From Acanthaster planci (taxonomy: Eukaryota > Echinodermata > Asteroidea > Valvatida > Acanthasteridae): DNA of 64,000 bases. The notes beneath the pieces are model-generated. The model was not told the DNA's origin and ran no database searches. It saw only the letters and a list, made by a program, of their open reading frames with translations. Position 1 is the stretch's first letter. Each line of letters starts with the position of its first letter. The DNA lies in contig NW_019091730.1 in assembly GCF_001949145.1 (NCBI RefSeq), forward strand, positions 32,161 to 96,160. The letters are read 5' to 3'. Positions 1 through 12,624 of the stretch are shown here, in pieces. Both the position numbers and the translations under genes were made by a program.

Positions 1-58
1 CTGTATAATTGTAAATTGTCTAAAAGACAGGTCGAAAATTGAAATGTAGAAAAATGCC

Positions 59-64
59 TTTATT
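59..64 (-). promoter_or_regulatory. Polyadenylation signal of tetraspan gene 1
   Basis: AATAAA on the minus strand, about 147 bases beyond the stop codon of tetraspan gene 1. It is the first such hexamer downstream, so it probably defines the mRNA 3' end. Confidence 0.55.
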
Positions 65-210
65 TCAAAGCCACGGCTTGTAAGGCACCGGATTAGTATT
101 TGGTAAAAGGTCCACACTTAAGGAGTAAAGGAGGCAGTTCATATACTACGCTTGAACTTTTGATGTCCAGGCAAATTTAACCTCCACGGGTCATCACGCA
201 CGCGTGGTTT

Positions 211-2301
211 TTACTGGGCCCTGGGCTCCGCTGGCACAGTCAGGGTGACGTAGGCATTTTCTGTTTGAACCGTGTCCAGAGTCATGACGTATCCCTGCGT
301 CCAAAAGAAAAGAACACAAGTTGAATGCGAAGAACTCTGGCAGACGTTCACACTCACGACGACTTCAATAACGACTAAATCAAAATGGCGGCCACAAACC
401 CAGGCCGAATTTTGTGGCTAGGGCAGGCTATAACTCGGAAGTCAGTGGGAAATGCCTGCAGCCACTAGATGTAGCGGGCTTCCGTTACATGTACTCGCTG
501 TTGCTTCCAAGCCGTAGCCAAGTCAATACGACACGGACTTACCTTGGAGGGTCTGTTGTCACAGCAGCAGTTCAGCCAGGTGGCGTAGCACGAACAGATC
601 AGCAGGATCAGTCCGAAGACCAGTATGGCACCATTGATGGCCAATCCCGTGGCGATGAAGGTACCACGTGACCCCGGCTCGTAGCCTTCCCTGGCTTCAG
701 CGTCGGCCAGGGCGTACTCATTCACCATGGTGTGGCCAGCAGTGATGATGATACAGGCTAGGCTGGTCACCATGGCGACAATGCTCAGAAAGAAGAACAA
801 TTTGCCCTTTGTTTAGAAAACAAGGAAGCGACATTTATTATTAACCTTATCGATAATATTATCCCTTTTTTGACGCTAACTGGCATTTGGAGAAATTTAT
901 GATTGAATTACCTCTTGTACCAACCCTGAGCAACCTTCCAACCAACGCTGGCCCTGACCAACCTTAACCACAACTTTAGCTGCAATCTCTTAGCCCGACA
1001 ATAATAGGCTACATCTTCAGTTTTGGTAAATGGATTCTTGTCGGAATCCTTCAAATTGAAAGGGGCTGCTAACAAGGTGATGGTCTTAGTCCTTATCTAT
1101 TTCTTTTGTGCGTCAAGGTTTTGCCCATGATGGTGTCTACTAATGATGAACTCAAAGGTATTGAGATAATTAGATGGTAGAGAATTTAAACTCTCTCAAT
1201 ATGCAGACGAAAAGTAACAGGGGCTTTGCATGGTAGCCAACTTGCAGGGCGGTTCTTTCGTTCCACAGTGAATCCTCCTTTGTGCAGACCCTGTGGAACA
1301 AAAGCACTGGCCGGCAAGATGGCAGCCATGAAAACCCTCTATACGCAGTTGACACGCTAACGAATGGAAGGATGGAGAGTGATACTTGAGCTTACCCACT
1401 TAATCTCCTTGTAGGAGCAGATCATGAATATTCCAAACAGTCCCGCGAACACTGACTGCAAGGTGAAGAAAAGGCAGACAACCATGGCACCATCTCACCT
1501 TATTTTAAGAGCGACTCTTCTTGAAGTTTCCAACCACACATAAAGGCCTACAGTTATTAATAGTTACATACCCTGTACACCTTTACACAGAATGACACAC
1601 TCCGGACTCTTTCTGAAAACCGGGACTTTTTGAGGATATTAAAATTGGATTGGATCCCATTATTTTGGGTAAGGGCGTAACCACCCCTCTTCAAAAAGAG
1701 CAACTGCTCTTTCTCTATTAAAGACGATTTCACTGCTGCTCCCGAGGGAGCGGAAATGTTATATTTAGGGACTTTAACGTGATGAGACCTGCTAAAGTCC
1801 TTAAATCTAACCGCACACTTGCAGAAGCCATAAAAAGATTGCACTAGGAATTCCCCCTTAAAATACCTTCCCCAATAGTATCAAAATCTGCCCTTGCACT
1901 AATTGCCTACATGTAGCAACGGAGGCTTCTTTGGTGGGAACTGCACTTCGCTGGTCACGAAAGACTATAAAATGCACGCGTTACGGTCGCGTCACTTCCA
2001 AGAAAAAAACGTACACTCCCTACCAACATGGCTCTTTTCACGATGAGGGGGTACTTCTGCTCGAGGCAATTAGAGCAAAAGAGACCAAACAACAGAGACA
2101 AAACATGTGAGAGTTGTTCGAGTTTATTACACGCGGAGGAGATATACTTACCAGGCCACCGCTCCAGGCGGGCGAAGCAAAGTCCATGGGAAAAGCTGCA
2201 AAGCAGCCAAACAGACAACTGACGAACATACCGATCTGAATCAGACCGAAGACGATCAGGGCAATGCTGACGTTGAGGGCGTTGGAATACACGTACGCCA
2301 T
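211..2301 (-). CDS. CD20/MS4A-like four-transmembrane protein (tetraspan gene 1)
   Basis: Four coding exons on the minus strand, in transcript order 2152-2301, 1396-1455, 543-806 and 211-294, give 185 residues; all junctions are GT-AG and phase 0. The start ATG (2299-2301) lies seven bases after an acceptor, so there must be an upstream 5' UTR exon. Predicted membrane segments are at about residues 10-34, 50-66, 73-96 and 121-148, with a 25-residue loop between TM3 and TM4 and a short tail rich in Cys just after TM4 (CCCDN). The P-x-W-S-G-G-L motif before TM2 and the two-helix hairpin after it resemble the MS4A/CD20 family; this is family recognition by eye and not a search. Members of that family are plasma-membrane or vesicle proteins, some influencing ion flux or receptor signalling; no specific role can be read here. 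Genes 2 and 3 in this window have the same exon plan. Confidence 0.8.
1209..1345. repeat. Copy of the GAGGCTTTGCGTGGC foldback family
   Basis: GGGGCTTTGCATGGTAGCC to GGCCGGCAAGATGGCAGCC with GTTCCACAG and CTGTGGAAC inside; in an intron of tetraspan gene 1. Confidence 0.55.
1911..2064 (+). repeat. 180-bp interspersed repeat copy
   Basis: AGCAACGGAGGCTTCTTTGG to GATGAGGGGGTACTTCTGC. Lies in the first coding intron of tetraspan gene 1, just downstream of its ATG exon in transcript order. Confidence 0.65.
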
Positions 2302-4119
2302 CTTGAATCTGTAAAATGTTTCCTGCAATGACAGAAAAAAAAGCCACGAACAGACAGGCCGTAAGATTTTGGTGAAGTGAGGATGATGGCTTACAAGGTG
2401 TAACAAAATAGGCTTTTTGTTTAATCTTGCTTTCGTCAAAATAAATAAGTCTTTAAGCATGTTTTCTTTTTAGGAGATAAATTGAATGAACAGATAAAAA
2501 AATTTCAACTGTCTTCGTAGGTTTACCTTGACGAGTGTTTGGTTCGTTGGTTAAAAAATTCCTTCATTACATATTTCGAGTAGAGTTTTACCCTCTAAAA
2601 GACTTTCGCTGATTTCATGTGATGTGCCTGTCACATTCCCAGACGACATGAGCGATTAATACAACACGGGCCATATAATAAACATCAAGCGCCCGTTTCG
2701 TGCCATCACTGTATACCGTACCTCGGGGCACCACGGAAACCTACCGGCTACTTGATACATATAAAAGTGTTCTGAAGGGCTTCGAGCCACGCAATGATCG
2801 CTACACGTACATGTACATCCTAATAAATAACATTTTGACGTGAACAAACACGACGGGACAGACTCTGTTCCAACGGCGCGGCCGCTGCGTAACGTGACAC
2901 TCGCTGTTCACCATGACATCTTGTGGAGCGAGTTCGTGGCCAATGGCAGCAAAGATTAGGTATCTCTGACAGCTAATGTTACGGCCTTGACATGTCAGTT
3001 TTCATAAGTTCTTGACATACATGTCACGGCAGAGGTCCCAATCGCCAGCAGAAAGTTCCACGAGAACTGAAAGATGGACTCCAAAACCCTCTAAGTTTCT
3101 TTTTTCTGGCTGCCGATTGCTTGTTTATTTTCACACTCATAAGAAAACCCAGCACCGGTCAACATTTGCCCATCTTCAGTGACAACAGAGAGCGCAAAAT
3201 TAATTGCCTGGGGGAAACGGGGATCATTTCAAAGGAATGTCAGCAAAGAAGTTGGCTCCATGCGATGTACGGCGCTACAACAAAAACCTGAAAACAGAGG
3301 TTTAGTAGTTAAACATTTCCTGATATGGCCGATTTTTTCCTACCATGAAAACAATGTCGCGCAGGCTTCTTCGAAAGCAAACCGGTTTTGCTCTATGCAA
3401 AATGAACATAAGCATAAAGGATCCCATGGGCATTATTTCTCTTTCATCATTTATCAAGTACGTTTATGCAATCTATGAAAACATATGCAGCATGAGATAT
3501 GTGACCCATTTATGAAAACGAGACTCGACGTTTAAACGTGGATCCACCCACTCTGGTTGTTTATTTAAAAATATGACATCGTGCAAGAAAGGAAAGTTAA
3601 TAAAAGGACACCGGATTGAAAATAAAATCAACCATCAATGTTAGAGTGCAACTGCAAAATATACCCTTTGAAATTAACTCCCATGATCTCATCCATATCC
3701 TTTAAACCCCTCATTTTATACCCCTTGTTGTCTGGAAGCCACAAACGAATGGAGATCGAAATATATCAGCCGGCTTTCTAGCCATTTACATGTATATTGA
3801 ATTTGCCAATTACCTGACAACAAATATAGTCCACACTGAAACACCCTACAAGGAAAATCAAGCCAGTCTGAGCTGAACAAATTGCCACTGTGTGTTATTC
3901 AGTTTCTAAACACCCCCAAGCGAGCAATAGCCCTTTTGTAAGGACGGACAATGCCGTGACGTAACAATACGAACCCACCACAGGAGAACTGTAATTGCCT
4001 GTACTGGCATGCTTTGCTTCCACTCGAATAATATCCAGTGGTTTCTGTCCAGCATGCTGTGACAAATACTACTATTTTAGGAGTATATTACGCAGGTCCA
4101 ACAGCTATACTCATTTGAA

Positions 4120-4299
4120 GCAAGATATGGGACGGAGAGAACCCCCCCCCCGCCGCCTTTGTGTTGGTCATTGTCTGATCGGTATCTCAGGAATTCTTTA
4201 CAGACTTCTTGGGGGATGTGTTTAAGGTAAAAATAGTCTACAGTGTGTTTTGGGATTGGACAGGTAAGGGGGGGGGTACCCCTTCGTCCCATATCTTGC
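4120..4299. repeat. Foldback element, GCAAGATATGGGACGG ends (copy 1)
   Basis: A 180-bp segment begins GCAAGATATGGGACGG and ends with its near-perfect reverse complement. Interior shares CTACAGTGTGT and GGATTGGACAGGTAA with the copies at 25319 and 26563. No coding capacity; MITE-like. Confidence 0.65.
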
Positions 4300-5310
4300 C
4301 CGGTATAGCTACACTACTGCAGACTGCGAGGTCTGGTAGTGAGCTTCGGTTTGGAGGTTGAGGAAATATAACAGTGTAATCAGATGTCGCAGTATAGCGT
4401 TTAGCTCACTTGGCAGAAAGCTTTCAGTGAAGAGTTCAAGGAGTGAATTATGATCTTTGAATGCAGTACCAGGGGAAAGGAACCTCAGCTACCGTGCATG
4501 TAGTCTTTACGATTACACACTGGCAGGAAACAATACATTGCAGATTAGGTTACCAACAAGTTCCGCAAACGGAAGATATTGTTTAAGTTCTTCAAACCAT
4601 TTCATTTCTTGAGCGATTTCGTCAATTGTTTCAGCTGTTAAAAATGCCCCTGTGAAAATACAAAGTGAAATATATTTATTCGTTCAATGCCGCCTGTTTT
4701 CGGTATTCATACGAAAATGTTAGACTACAAATTGCTAGAGGGCAATGATTATTGTCGGCTGTGATGTTATCGGTCTTCACAGTGTCGTACTTGAATGTAG
4801 TTCTGAGTTTCGTCTTTTACGCACGCATTTGGAGTTATATTTAGCACTGATGATCATCAGAAACATTCCTTTTTAAAAAGACCATACGATGCTCATTTGT
4901 TTGGTGGACACGGGGAGGTAATTAACCTTGAGGAAATATGCGGGTTATCTACAGCTGCGATTCACGATCAACGCGCAAGGTTTTTTTCCCACAAGCATAG
5001 GGCGAACTCAGTTTCCTGCTGCCCGTGGCTTCCTTGGACCTGACAGCGTGCGGATCAGTGCGGAAAATTCCCGTCTGGATCTGTTCATCTGTTCATGCGG
5101 ATTCTCTCTCTGCAACAGACTAGATGCGGGGTCACGGCTCAAGGTTAGTTAATTCAGTCGTGAATAATGAGCGCTGGCAAAAATATGACGGTATGTAAAC
5201 AAGGTGTACGGCACGAGTGTGGGAATGCACCCGTTGTGAATGGCAGACCGATGTGGTATGAGACTGCATGCAATTAAAACTCCCTTCAAAACCAAGAGCT
5301 GTATTCCTAT

Positions 5311-5435
5311 GGAGGCTTTGCGTGGCAGCCATCTTGCGGGACAGTTCCTTTGTTCCACTGGGCATGCCCAGTGGAGGTTTCCCGTGGAACACAGGAACCG
5401 CCTTGCCAGATGGCTACTAAGCAAAGCCTCTCTAG
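5311..5435. repeat. Foldback element, GAGGCTTTGCGTGGCAGCC ends
   Basis: GGAGGCTTTGCGTGGCAGCC at the left and GGCTACTAAGCAAAGCCTC at the right, centred on GGGCATGCCC. Related, more diverged copies are at 1209-1345, 42569-42697 and 58255-58378. Confidence 0.6.
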
Positions 5436-6471
5436 CTTTGGTGGCAATGACCACAAAGAAATCGCTCTTTGCTCTGACCATGCTCTGACCTACTGACCTA
5501 CACGAAACGGCTCCTCATTGTTGTCTTTTCCCGCCATTCGAAGCCGCCGTCTGCTGTTACTCTTGGCCTGTCCTACGATTCAGTTCAGTCAAACTGCACA
5601 CGTAGGCCTAACTGTGAAACGTAAACTTCTGGGTAGACAGTGCGACTGGAAGGCCATATTCACGAGACGGTTATTTATAGATCCTTCTCATCGAATCCCT
5701 TTCACCTGTCGTACACTTTAAATGGGAGGGTTCTCGAGACTACTTCGGACTGAAAAGAGTGCGTCTCGATTTCAGAAACACTTTGTGCATTTGGGACAAA
5801 ACGCAGAAGTGCATGATGACCCTTCATCCCTATGAAATTTTTCTGCAAAGGAGAACACGTAAATCTGGGCATTTCCCTATTTTACATAATCTTCGATCCC
5901 TATCAAGTCTTCCAAATAGTTTCAGAATCCTTCGGTTTTTGATTCGCCTTGGGAAGAGTGGGAATTTCACTCCTCTCGATTGGATTTTACTATTTTTTTA
6001 GAGTCGTTTTTACCCTTTCTAAAGGAAGGCTTCGATCCAGGCGAGGCTCGATTTAGTTGCTTCTGCTTTGGTAGATGCAGCTGTTACGTTTTTTTTTTGT
6101 CGTCACATGATTGATAGTAAATGTGTTTTCAATCATTCCGCTTCGCCGATTTAGTGTTCAACAGACAACGTCCATGATGTTGGCCCTTATGCCTAGCATT
6201 CAAGTGTTGTCTCATCTTTCACACTAATCCATTAATAATCGTATGCTTCGCTTGTTCGGAGCATGATGGCAGAAAATGTCACAATCAAATTTACAGTAGG
6301 TCTTTAATTGAATATTTTTTTCCTGTGTGAAGCATAGGCCTTGTAGGTAAAACCCCAAGTGTTCCACTTTCGCACAGCTGTATTTGAAACTTTCTCTACG
6401 ACTCAACATTAACAAGAAATCCCTCCAAAAAAGCATGGTGTTGGGCTTTCACTCCGTTGCATAAAAGGGTC

Positions 6472-6950
6472 CGAGCTGGACCAAGAGAGGGCGTATTTTT
6501 CCTAGCAACAGAGGCTCTTTTGGTAGTAACCGCGCATCGCTGGTTGACGAACGACAATAATGAAACGCACGTGTTCCACTTTGCTGCCAATAAAATGAAC
6601 AAGCCCGACCAACATGGCTCCCTGGGGGGAGCGGGTTAGCGTAGTGGTTCTTTCCTCGCTTTGCACCAATGAGGCCCAGGTTCGAGTCCCGGCTTGGCCC
6701 AAGCTTTAAGTGCATTTGGTTTCCAGTCCATACTCACTCTCGCAGGTTTTCTCCGGGTACTCCGGTTTCCTCCTGCCTGTAAAACTGGACCCTCTTCCTA
6801 ACTCCGTAATGTGATGCTGATTAATTAATAAGGTGTATGGATAAACGTACAGTTATTGGCGCAAATCGCCTGAATTGCTAAAAGTGCCATTAAAACAAAA
6901 CAACAACATGGCTCTTTCCAACTGATGGAGGGGGGTGCTTCGGCTCGGGC
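6472..6950 (+). repeat. 180-bp interspersed repeat, split by a SINE
   Basis: Starts near CTGGACCAAGAGAGGGCG, runs through AGCAACAGAGGCTCTTTTGG and GCTGGTTGACGAACGAC, and ends GATGGAGGGGGGTGCTTC. The SINE at 6621-6903 interrupts it. Family members are also at 1911, 9880, 21085 and 50273 on the plus strand, and at 35437, 39176, 41062 and 47341 on the minus strand. Confidence 0.7.
6621..6903 (+). mobile_element. tRNA-derived SINE with target-site duplication
   Basis: tRNA-like head with an A box (GTTAGCGTAGTGG, 6635-6647) and a B box (GGTTCGAGTCC, 6679-6689), then a body with TTTTCTCCGGGTACTCCGG and an A-rich tail. It is flanked by the 11-bp direct repeat CAACATGGCTC (6610-6620 and 6904-6914), a textbook retroposition footprint. 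Confidence 0.85.
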
Positions 6951-8310
6951 GTACATAGGCTGTCAGTCCGCGCTTAAATTGGATACCACCCAATCGCATC
7001 ATTCATCACTTTACAGTGTATCAGTCCCTTGACGACGGCTGCAGCTGGTCTACCAGATGGGCAGCGGATTCGTGCGAAATACCATCTCATTTCCCGAAAT
7101 TCGCCGCTTTGGACTGATGCCGAAATGTGGACGCCAATGTGAATCGGGGGAGGGGGGGAGACGTGATTTGAAAGGTTACTAACAACATTTTCCTGTTACG
7201 GCCCAAAGGCGAGCTTCGAAAGCAAAACAACACTCCATGCCCGTGTATGCAGCGTTGCACTTTGCACGATAATTCAAATGAAAAGCTAAACTGGCAGACG
7301 GAGGGAAACAGCCTCGACAGATTGAGCCGTAGCCTGTCGGGCTGGTTTGTAAGCCTGTGCGGAGGCTTAATTCACCGAACATACGAGGAATCAACTCATG
7401 ATCGACAGTGCAAAACGCCAAGTGGGACAAATTACAATTTACATTCTCTTGCGGGCAACATAAACTTTATTTCGGTAAGAGATATTCTTATCCCACTGTG
7501 CGGCCAACAAACCCAATTAAGCCGCGCGCGGCCAACACACGCTGTATTGCATAAAAGCCATTCAAGTGATAACAAAAAAGCTCCGCTTTTCTGGCCACCC
7601 TTCGACCATACTGCGACTTGCAAGTTGAATGCTATCTGTTAACCAAATTTACACCGCAAATGTACCCGGTCCCGAGAGGGAACTATACGTGCCAGGGTGC
7701 AACCAACTACACGTGTGACGATGACCTCTAAATATTCCGGCAAACAGCGATGTAAAACCACGGTATAGGCCTCTGTGGAACTTGTTCGAAACACAAGCCT
7801 GGCCGGGGGCACGGGGATATCATGAACCCGCGTGACCCGACAGTTCAACCCACGACCTTGCCTACTTTCTCACGGTCTTCCTACGGTGTGACCTCCCTTT
7901 GCACGTAAGCTACCGAGGGTACGTAGCCTCGACCGTACAAGAACGATAACTACTCCATGTGACGTGGCGATGACATGCACGCGTGATGATGTGTTTGGTC
8001 AAGATCAAACGGGCATCTTTAAAACTCGTTCACAAACAGTCAGCCCATCCTCTCGCACACGGGCACTAGACAACCTGTCTCCTCAAACATCCTTTCCAGA
8101 TCACAATCAGCCGAAGTGAAAGGACGAGAATCCCCGAACAAACACAGACGTCACACCAACTGCCACAACACAAAATGCGTGTAGGCCTACATAAATACAT
8201 GATATACTGTACATGTACATGATATTGCACGTGAAGCTGTTACAGAACTGAGCACACATTTTTCTATGGACTAGCACATGTAAAGGATCCTCCAAAGTCC
8301 TCCAACTCAC

Positions 8311-8400
8311 CTGAGCTTTCAAGTTGGCAGCTCCGCTCTGCAAAATCTGTCCAACGATCTCGTCCGTACCGTATAGGTGCGTCTTCGAGCCAGCGGAATC
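8311..8400 (-). other. Possible 5' non-coding exon of tetraspan gene 1
   Basis: On the minus strand a strong donor (CTCAG followed by GTGAGT, exon edge 8311) follows a GC/CpG-richer stretch running to about 8.9 kb. Tetraspan gene 1 needs an upstream exon, since its ATG exon begins at an acceptor at 2308. This is the best donor candidate noticed upstream. The 5' boundary given is arbitrary and the link is inference. Confidence 0.3.
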
Positions 8401-8744
8401 AACTTTCCCTCCAAGGATATATCACGCAGTTGCTCCACGAAATCTCACCTCTCTGGTGATCTGAGGAGGCGCTGGGATGGGATTGCCCCGGCAGTGCGTA
8501 CACGACCCACAAAAGTGCGCTGTGGGATCGGGCGCACCTAGATAATTGCCGCGCTAGTTTGTAGAAATACACAGACCTTGGGCGGGCATTACGCAGGAGC
8601 GAAACCTCGGAGTCCTATCCCCCGCAAACCACCCGCAAGTAATGTAAGGCAAACCTGCGCGCTGGGCCCGCCAGACGATGGGCGCAGTAAAGTGAGCAGC
8701 TCGAGAGGGATCGCCGTGTACAATAATAACAGAGGAGACCTGTC

Positions 8745-8815
8745 CACGTACTGTACATGTACACGTACAGTACACTGATGTACATGTACAATGTACATGT
8801 ACTGTACACTATGCC
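8745..8815. repeat. TGTACATGTACA-rich palindromic tract
   Basis: Overlapping self-complementary GTACATGTAC words over 70 bases (also single units near 2808, 8210, 12528 and 18076). A local low-complexity palindrome; no gene. Confidence 0.7.
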
Positions 8816-9879
8816 GCATCCTCACTGAACGACTAGCGTCGAAGCAACACATGCGCACTCGACAAACAAGGTCAATTCATCAGACACAACAAAACGTGCA
8901 CAGCCTACAGGCGCAAAAATGATGAATACATCGACGGCCTTGATATGTTTACAACATGTGACCTGGATAGTATTGGATGCGCACATATTATTATCAATCG
9001 TGCACAGTTTGATTGAATAATTGTGCTAAAATAGCGCGGAGTAGTATATCGTACATATAAATATGTAAAAGTAGCATAAAACTCAAGTTTTGTTTAGTTG
9101 AAAATTGAAGGGAACTGGCATTTGTGAAAATTGGAGCATTATGCTCCCTGGAGATAAATGGAAATCGATAATATATCCAACAGCTCCCAAGGACGGAATC
9201 CCTCGGAACATTTATATAAACACTTTCTACATTTTCGCTTTGCAATATCAAAATGGCAAAAAAGAAATCAGAAACCAGATCCCAAAGATCGAAAAACCAA
9301 CAACCCAGGTCTAAATTTACTAATCCCCCCAAAACAGAAAGGAAAAAAGGAGAAAAAGAAGAGAAAAAGAAAGTAGAAGTAATCTATACTGAAGCCGTGA
9401 GTGGGAGCGTTTCATGTAAGAATGCCTAGCCACGACAGATGCATTACAATACAGCAAGAAGTTCTTCAAGCCTTTTTTGCTAGCTGGAACAACCTACAAT
9501 AGTCTTTTCAAGTTCTGTTCAGTATGCTCCTTGGCATCAAAAGAAATAAACGAAAAGCAAATTTACTCTCTAATACATTGTAATCTCAGGCAAAGAAAGC
9601 GCGCACTGCTGGGACCTTGTTTACCTAGTACGAGAACAGCCTGAACAAAGCGCCGGACCGAGGCGAGGCCTGAACGCGCGGATTTCACCCGCCGTGAACT
9701 TGAAAGTAACCTGGGGCCTAGGCCGGGGATTTAGCCGGCTTACAGAAGATAAATGGGTGGGCGCTGTCGGGGGCGGGGAGGAGAAGAAAAGGGACCATTC
9801 CATTCGATACGAAAAAGGTGTAATAGAGTTTTAGCTCACGGACCCCTGAGCTGTACCATCAGAGGGCGCGATTCTCCTG

Positions 9880-10040
9880 TAGCAACGGAGGTTCCTTCGG
9901 TAGGAACTTCATCTCGCTGGTTCACTAACAACGACGAGGTGCATGTACATGTGTTGCGTGGGCGTCGCTACCAGTTACAAAAAAACGAGCACTTCCAACC
10001 AGCTCTTTTCAACCGATGAGGGGGTGCTTCTGCTCAAGGC
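9880..10040 (+). repeat. 180-bp interspersed repeat copy
   Basis: AGCAACGGAGGTTCCTTCGG to CGATGAGGGGGTGCTTCTGC, intergenic between tetraspan genes 1 and 2. Confidence 0.65.
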
Positions 10041-10149
10041 GGACAGTGTTATCTAGCGAACATTTCAATATGCATTTCTTCTCGGACTGGTATTGTCCAG
10101 AATGCCTTAGATTTCGGCACCAAGCTCACCTCGATAAGGAGTGCCAAGG

Positions 10150-10255
10150 TACTGCTAGCGATGATAGATGCACTGGCCGGGCCGTGAATCGAACCCGGCA
10201 CCACAGAGGTGGAAGGTGAGGAAAGAACTACCTTGCCAACCTGACTCCCCCAAGA
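10150..10255 (-). mobile_element. tRNA-derived SINE head, minus strand
   Basis: Reverse complement contains GGCAAGGTAGTTCTTTCCTC and the B box GGTTCGATTCA (10185-10195). Same family as the SINE at 6621; the body is short or diverged. Confidence 0.65.
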
Positions 10256-11561
10256 GACAAACAACAGCTGCGAAAAAAAGACAGACTGGCTATTAATCCA
10301 ACTACTCTTACGTTTGAATTATTTAAGTGTAGGTAACAGTTAAAATTAATTTATTAATTGAAAAAAATCTTTGTTCATTTACCAACTGTCTTCAAGGGGT
10401 GAGAAGCACATCATGTGGTAAGAATGAATGTAATTGTTAAATGTTAATGTCATTTTGAAATCATTTGAACTCCAACGTCTGATCGCTAATTGAGCACCAC
10501 ATCTACGGTTCTACTTTCAACGTTATCCTGTTTACCATCTCCCTCGCGATTTTCATCCATACGGGTCGCCACTGACGTCTGCATTCCTCGGCATGAGAAC
10601 CAGCACGGTGTCCTGATAATCACAGCCAAATCTTCCCTCTAGGTTCCATTTCCATGTTTACGACTCAGATACCGGCGTGGCCGTCTTCGGGTTAATTGGC
10701 CGATTTCTCCCGGCTGGGTCCCGCTGCGCGACGCTGCGTCGCTGAAAAAGGCTCGGCACTCGTCTTTCGCCTCCGTTTCATTTGGCCCACTCATACCCAA
10801 CTAAAGACAATGAACTTGAGCAAGAGACAGAGGAGAGACTACACACGAACCTGACGACGAACTGTGTGAGCGAATTATAGACTCAGCCGGGGAATTCTCC
10901 CGCGCCGTTTTTAGATCCTGACATTTAAGGTCGGCCGCCGATGTCTTGGCTCTCTCCCGTTGACGCGTCGTGATGAAATGGACATTCGGTTTACCGTGGC
11001 CGCCCTCGTTTGGTTTGCCTGCCGGCCACTGAAAGATACCGATGTTTATAAAAACTATTATGGACTTACAAGGGCAGGCATCGTGCGCTTATTGCAATGC
11101 TGGGCATACACATACGAGGCCAATTGTCAGAATTTTTACACTGGGTCTTCGTTGTCCGTTGCATCCGAGAAGTAACCTTATCTCTAGATCGGGAATAATA
11201 CGAATTTGAGATAAGTACATGCAATACAAATAGAAACATTTTTAATCAAATAATATTATATCGCGGTTCACTGTCTTGCTCCCCGCATGCTCTCTCGTTT
11301 TGTCTAGGCCTAGTAAGTCTTTTCTTTTTGACCGGACTATTTCTTTGAACCAAGGTTTATTGGTGCTAACTGACGCGTTTTAAGGGAATAACTGCTGCTA
11401 TAATCGTGGACTGTCAATTTTTTGCCTTTCGTAGTGAGGGCGCCCCCAAAATGCGTGCGGTGAAAGGCAAATCTGGACGATCTAACAGAGGGCGCTAAAT
11501 TGCCCGCTTGATCTGAATCATGACGAAAATCTTACATCGCTGTTTGTTTTCATTTGCGGGG

Positions 11562-11702
11562 GGGGGGGTCTGCGGCTGGGTATAATGTTTGGTTTTGTTT
11601 GTTTGTCTGCCTGTCGGGGGTGTTGGGGTGTTTGTTTGTTTGTTTTTTTTGTTTGTTTGTTTGTTGGGGTGTTGGGGTGTTTGTTTGTTTGTTTGTTTGT
11701 TT
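11562..11702. repeat. G-run and (GTTT)n microsatellite
   Basis: A run of ten G, then stretches of GTTT and GGTGTTGGGGTGTTTG. Simple repeat in the spacer between tetraspan genes 1 and 2. Confidence 0.85.
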
Positions 11703-12624
11703 TGGGAGCCTACTGCTGTGTTTCGCTTTCATGAAACGTTAAAAGTTCCGTTTTTGTGCGCATAATGTCAACCGCGGGTTACTGATGTGGATGACTAAGT
11801 GAAAAAACCTGCCAAACTTCTGAAGAAAATGAGGTCACCTCATTGACCCCAATTGTGATTAAAGCGTCCGTGTACAAGCGTCCACTTACAAGCATCGGGG
11901 GGAAAGTTCCATCTCTCTGCAAACAGTTATATTTTTCAATTGCTCAAACACCGAACACCATATTCAACACTCAATCAATTTTGCGTCTATTACATGTTGC
12001 AATTTGAATGTACAGATAACTGAACATTTTGGGCTTTCAATTGCTGCTTCTGACCTCACTGGAGATTGTTCTGACCGGAAGGGGGAAAGTACAGAACAAG
12101 CGACAGATGGCAGGATAGCTAATACCGTAAAATAGCGAAGGTTATACTTTCTGTCGATCGAGGGCCTTACTCAAGCACAACCCGCACGTTGTTTGTGTTG
12201 AACAGGTCCTCAAGGTCGGCCATGGTTGTATTTTGGCATTCCGCGCATGGTTTTTATACAAACACACTGTTCCCTTTGTGGCGTCTGCCTGAAATGGCGC
12301 ATGAGCAAACCTTTGCGTTTTGACCTGATCCTTCTAATCGATGAGGTTTATAGGCATTGGCCGAGAGTTCTTGTAGTTGTACGCATCGTCCAGGTCAGCA
12401 CATCTGTTTCTGCCTCCATGGTCAGCATAAAGGAAAGATGGAGAGATAGAGGACGGAGTAATATTACCTTTTGACTGGATTATTCTGAAATCAACAAGGG
12501 ACATCATCAGAGATAGCTGTTGTGCATGTACATGGACATGTACATGAACGGGTGACACTCAGTGTGCGGTGGAAGGTCCTCTGGACGACCGAGAGGTCAT
12601 AAATCCCTCCTGCCCCTCGTGAAC

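Larger units (their letters stand above)
2309..8310. other. Upstream intron or intergenic DNA of tetraspan gene 1
   Basis: No convincing coding exon was found on either strand. Holds the foldback elements at 4120 and 5311, the split 180-bp repeat with its SINE at 6472-6950, and otherwise unique AT-rich sequence. If the 8311 exon is real, most of this is the first intron. Confidence 0.55.
8401..12624. other. Spacer between divergent tetraspan genes 1 and 2
   Basis: Contains a CpG-richer stretch (8.4-8.9 kb and 9.6-9.8 kb), the palindromic GTACATGTAC tract, a SINE and repeat copy near 9.9-10.3 kb, and the GTTT microsatellite. No supported exon. Confidence 0.5.

Noticed and set aside
6626-6701. 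tRNA gene
   Set aside because: A and B boxes are present, but the acceptor stem and anticodon arm do not pair and the sequence continues into a SINE body with a target-site duplication.
7247-7642. 131-codon plus-strand open frame
   Set aside because: No signal peptide, domain or splice context, and composition resembles flanking non-coding DNA.
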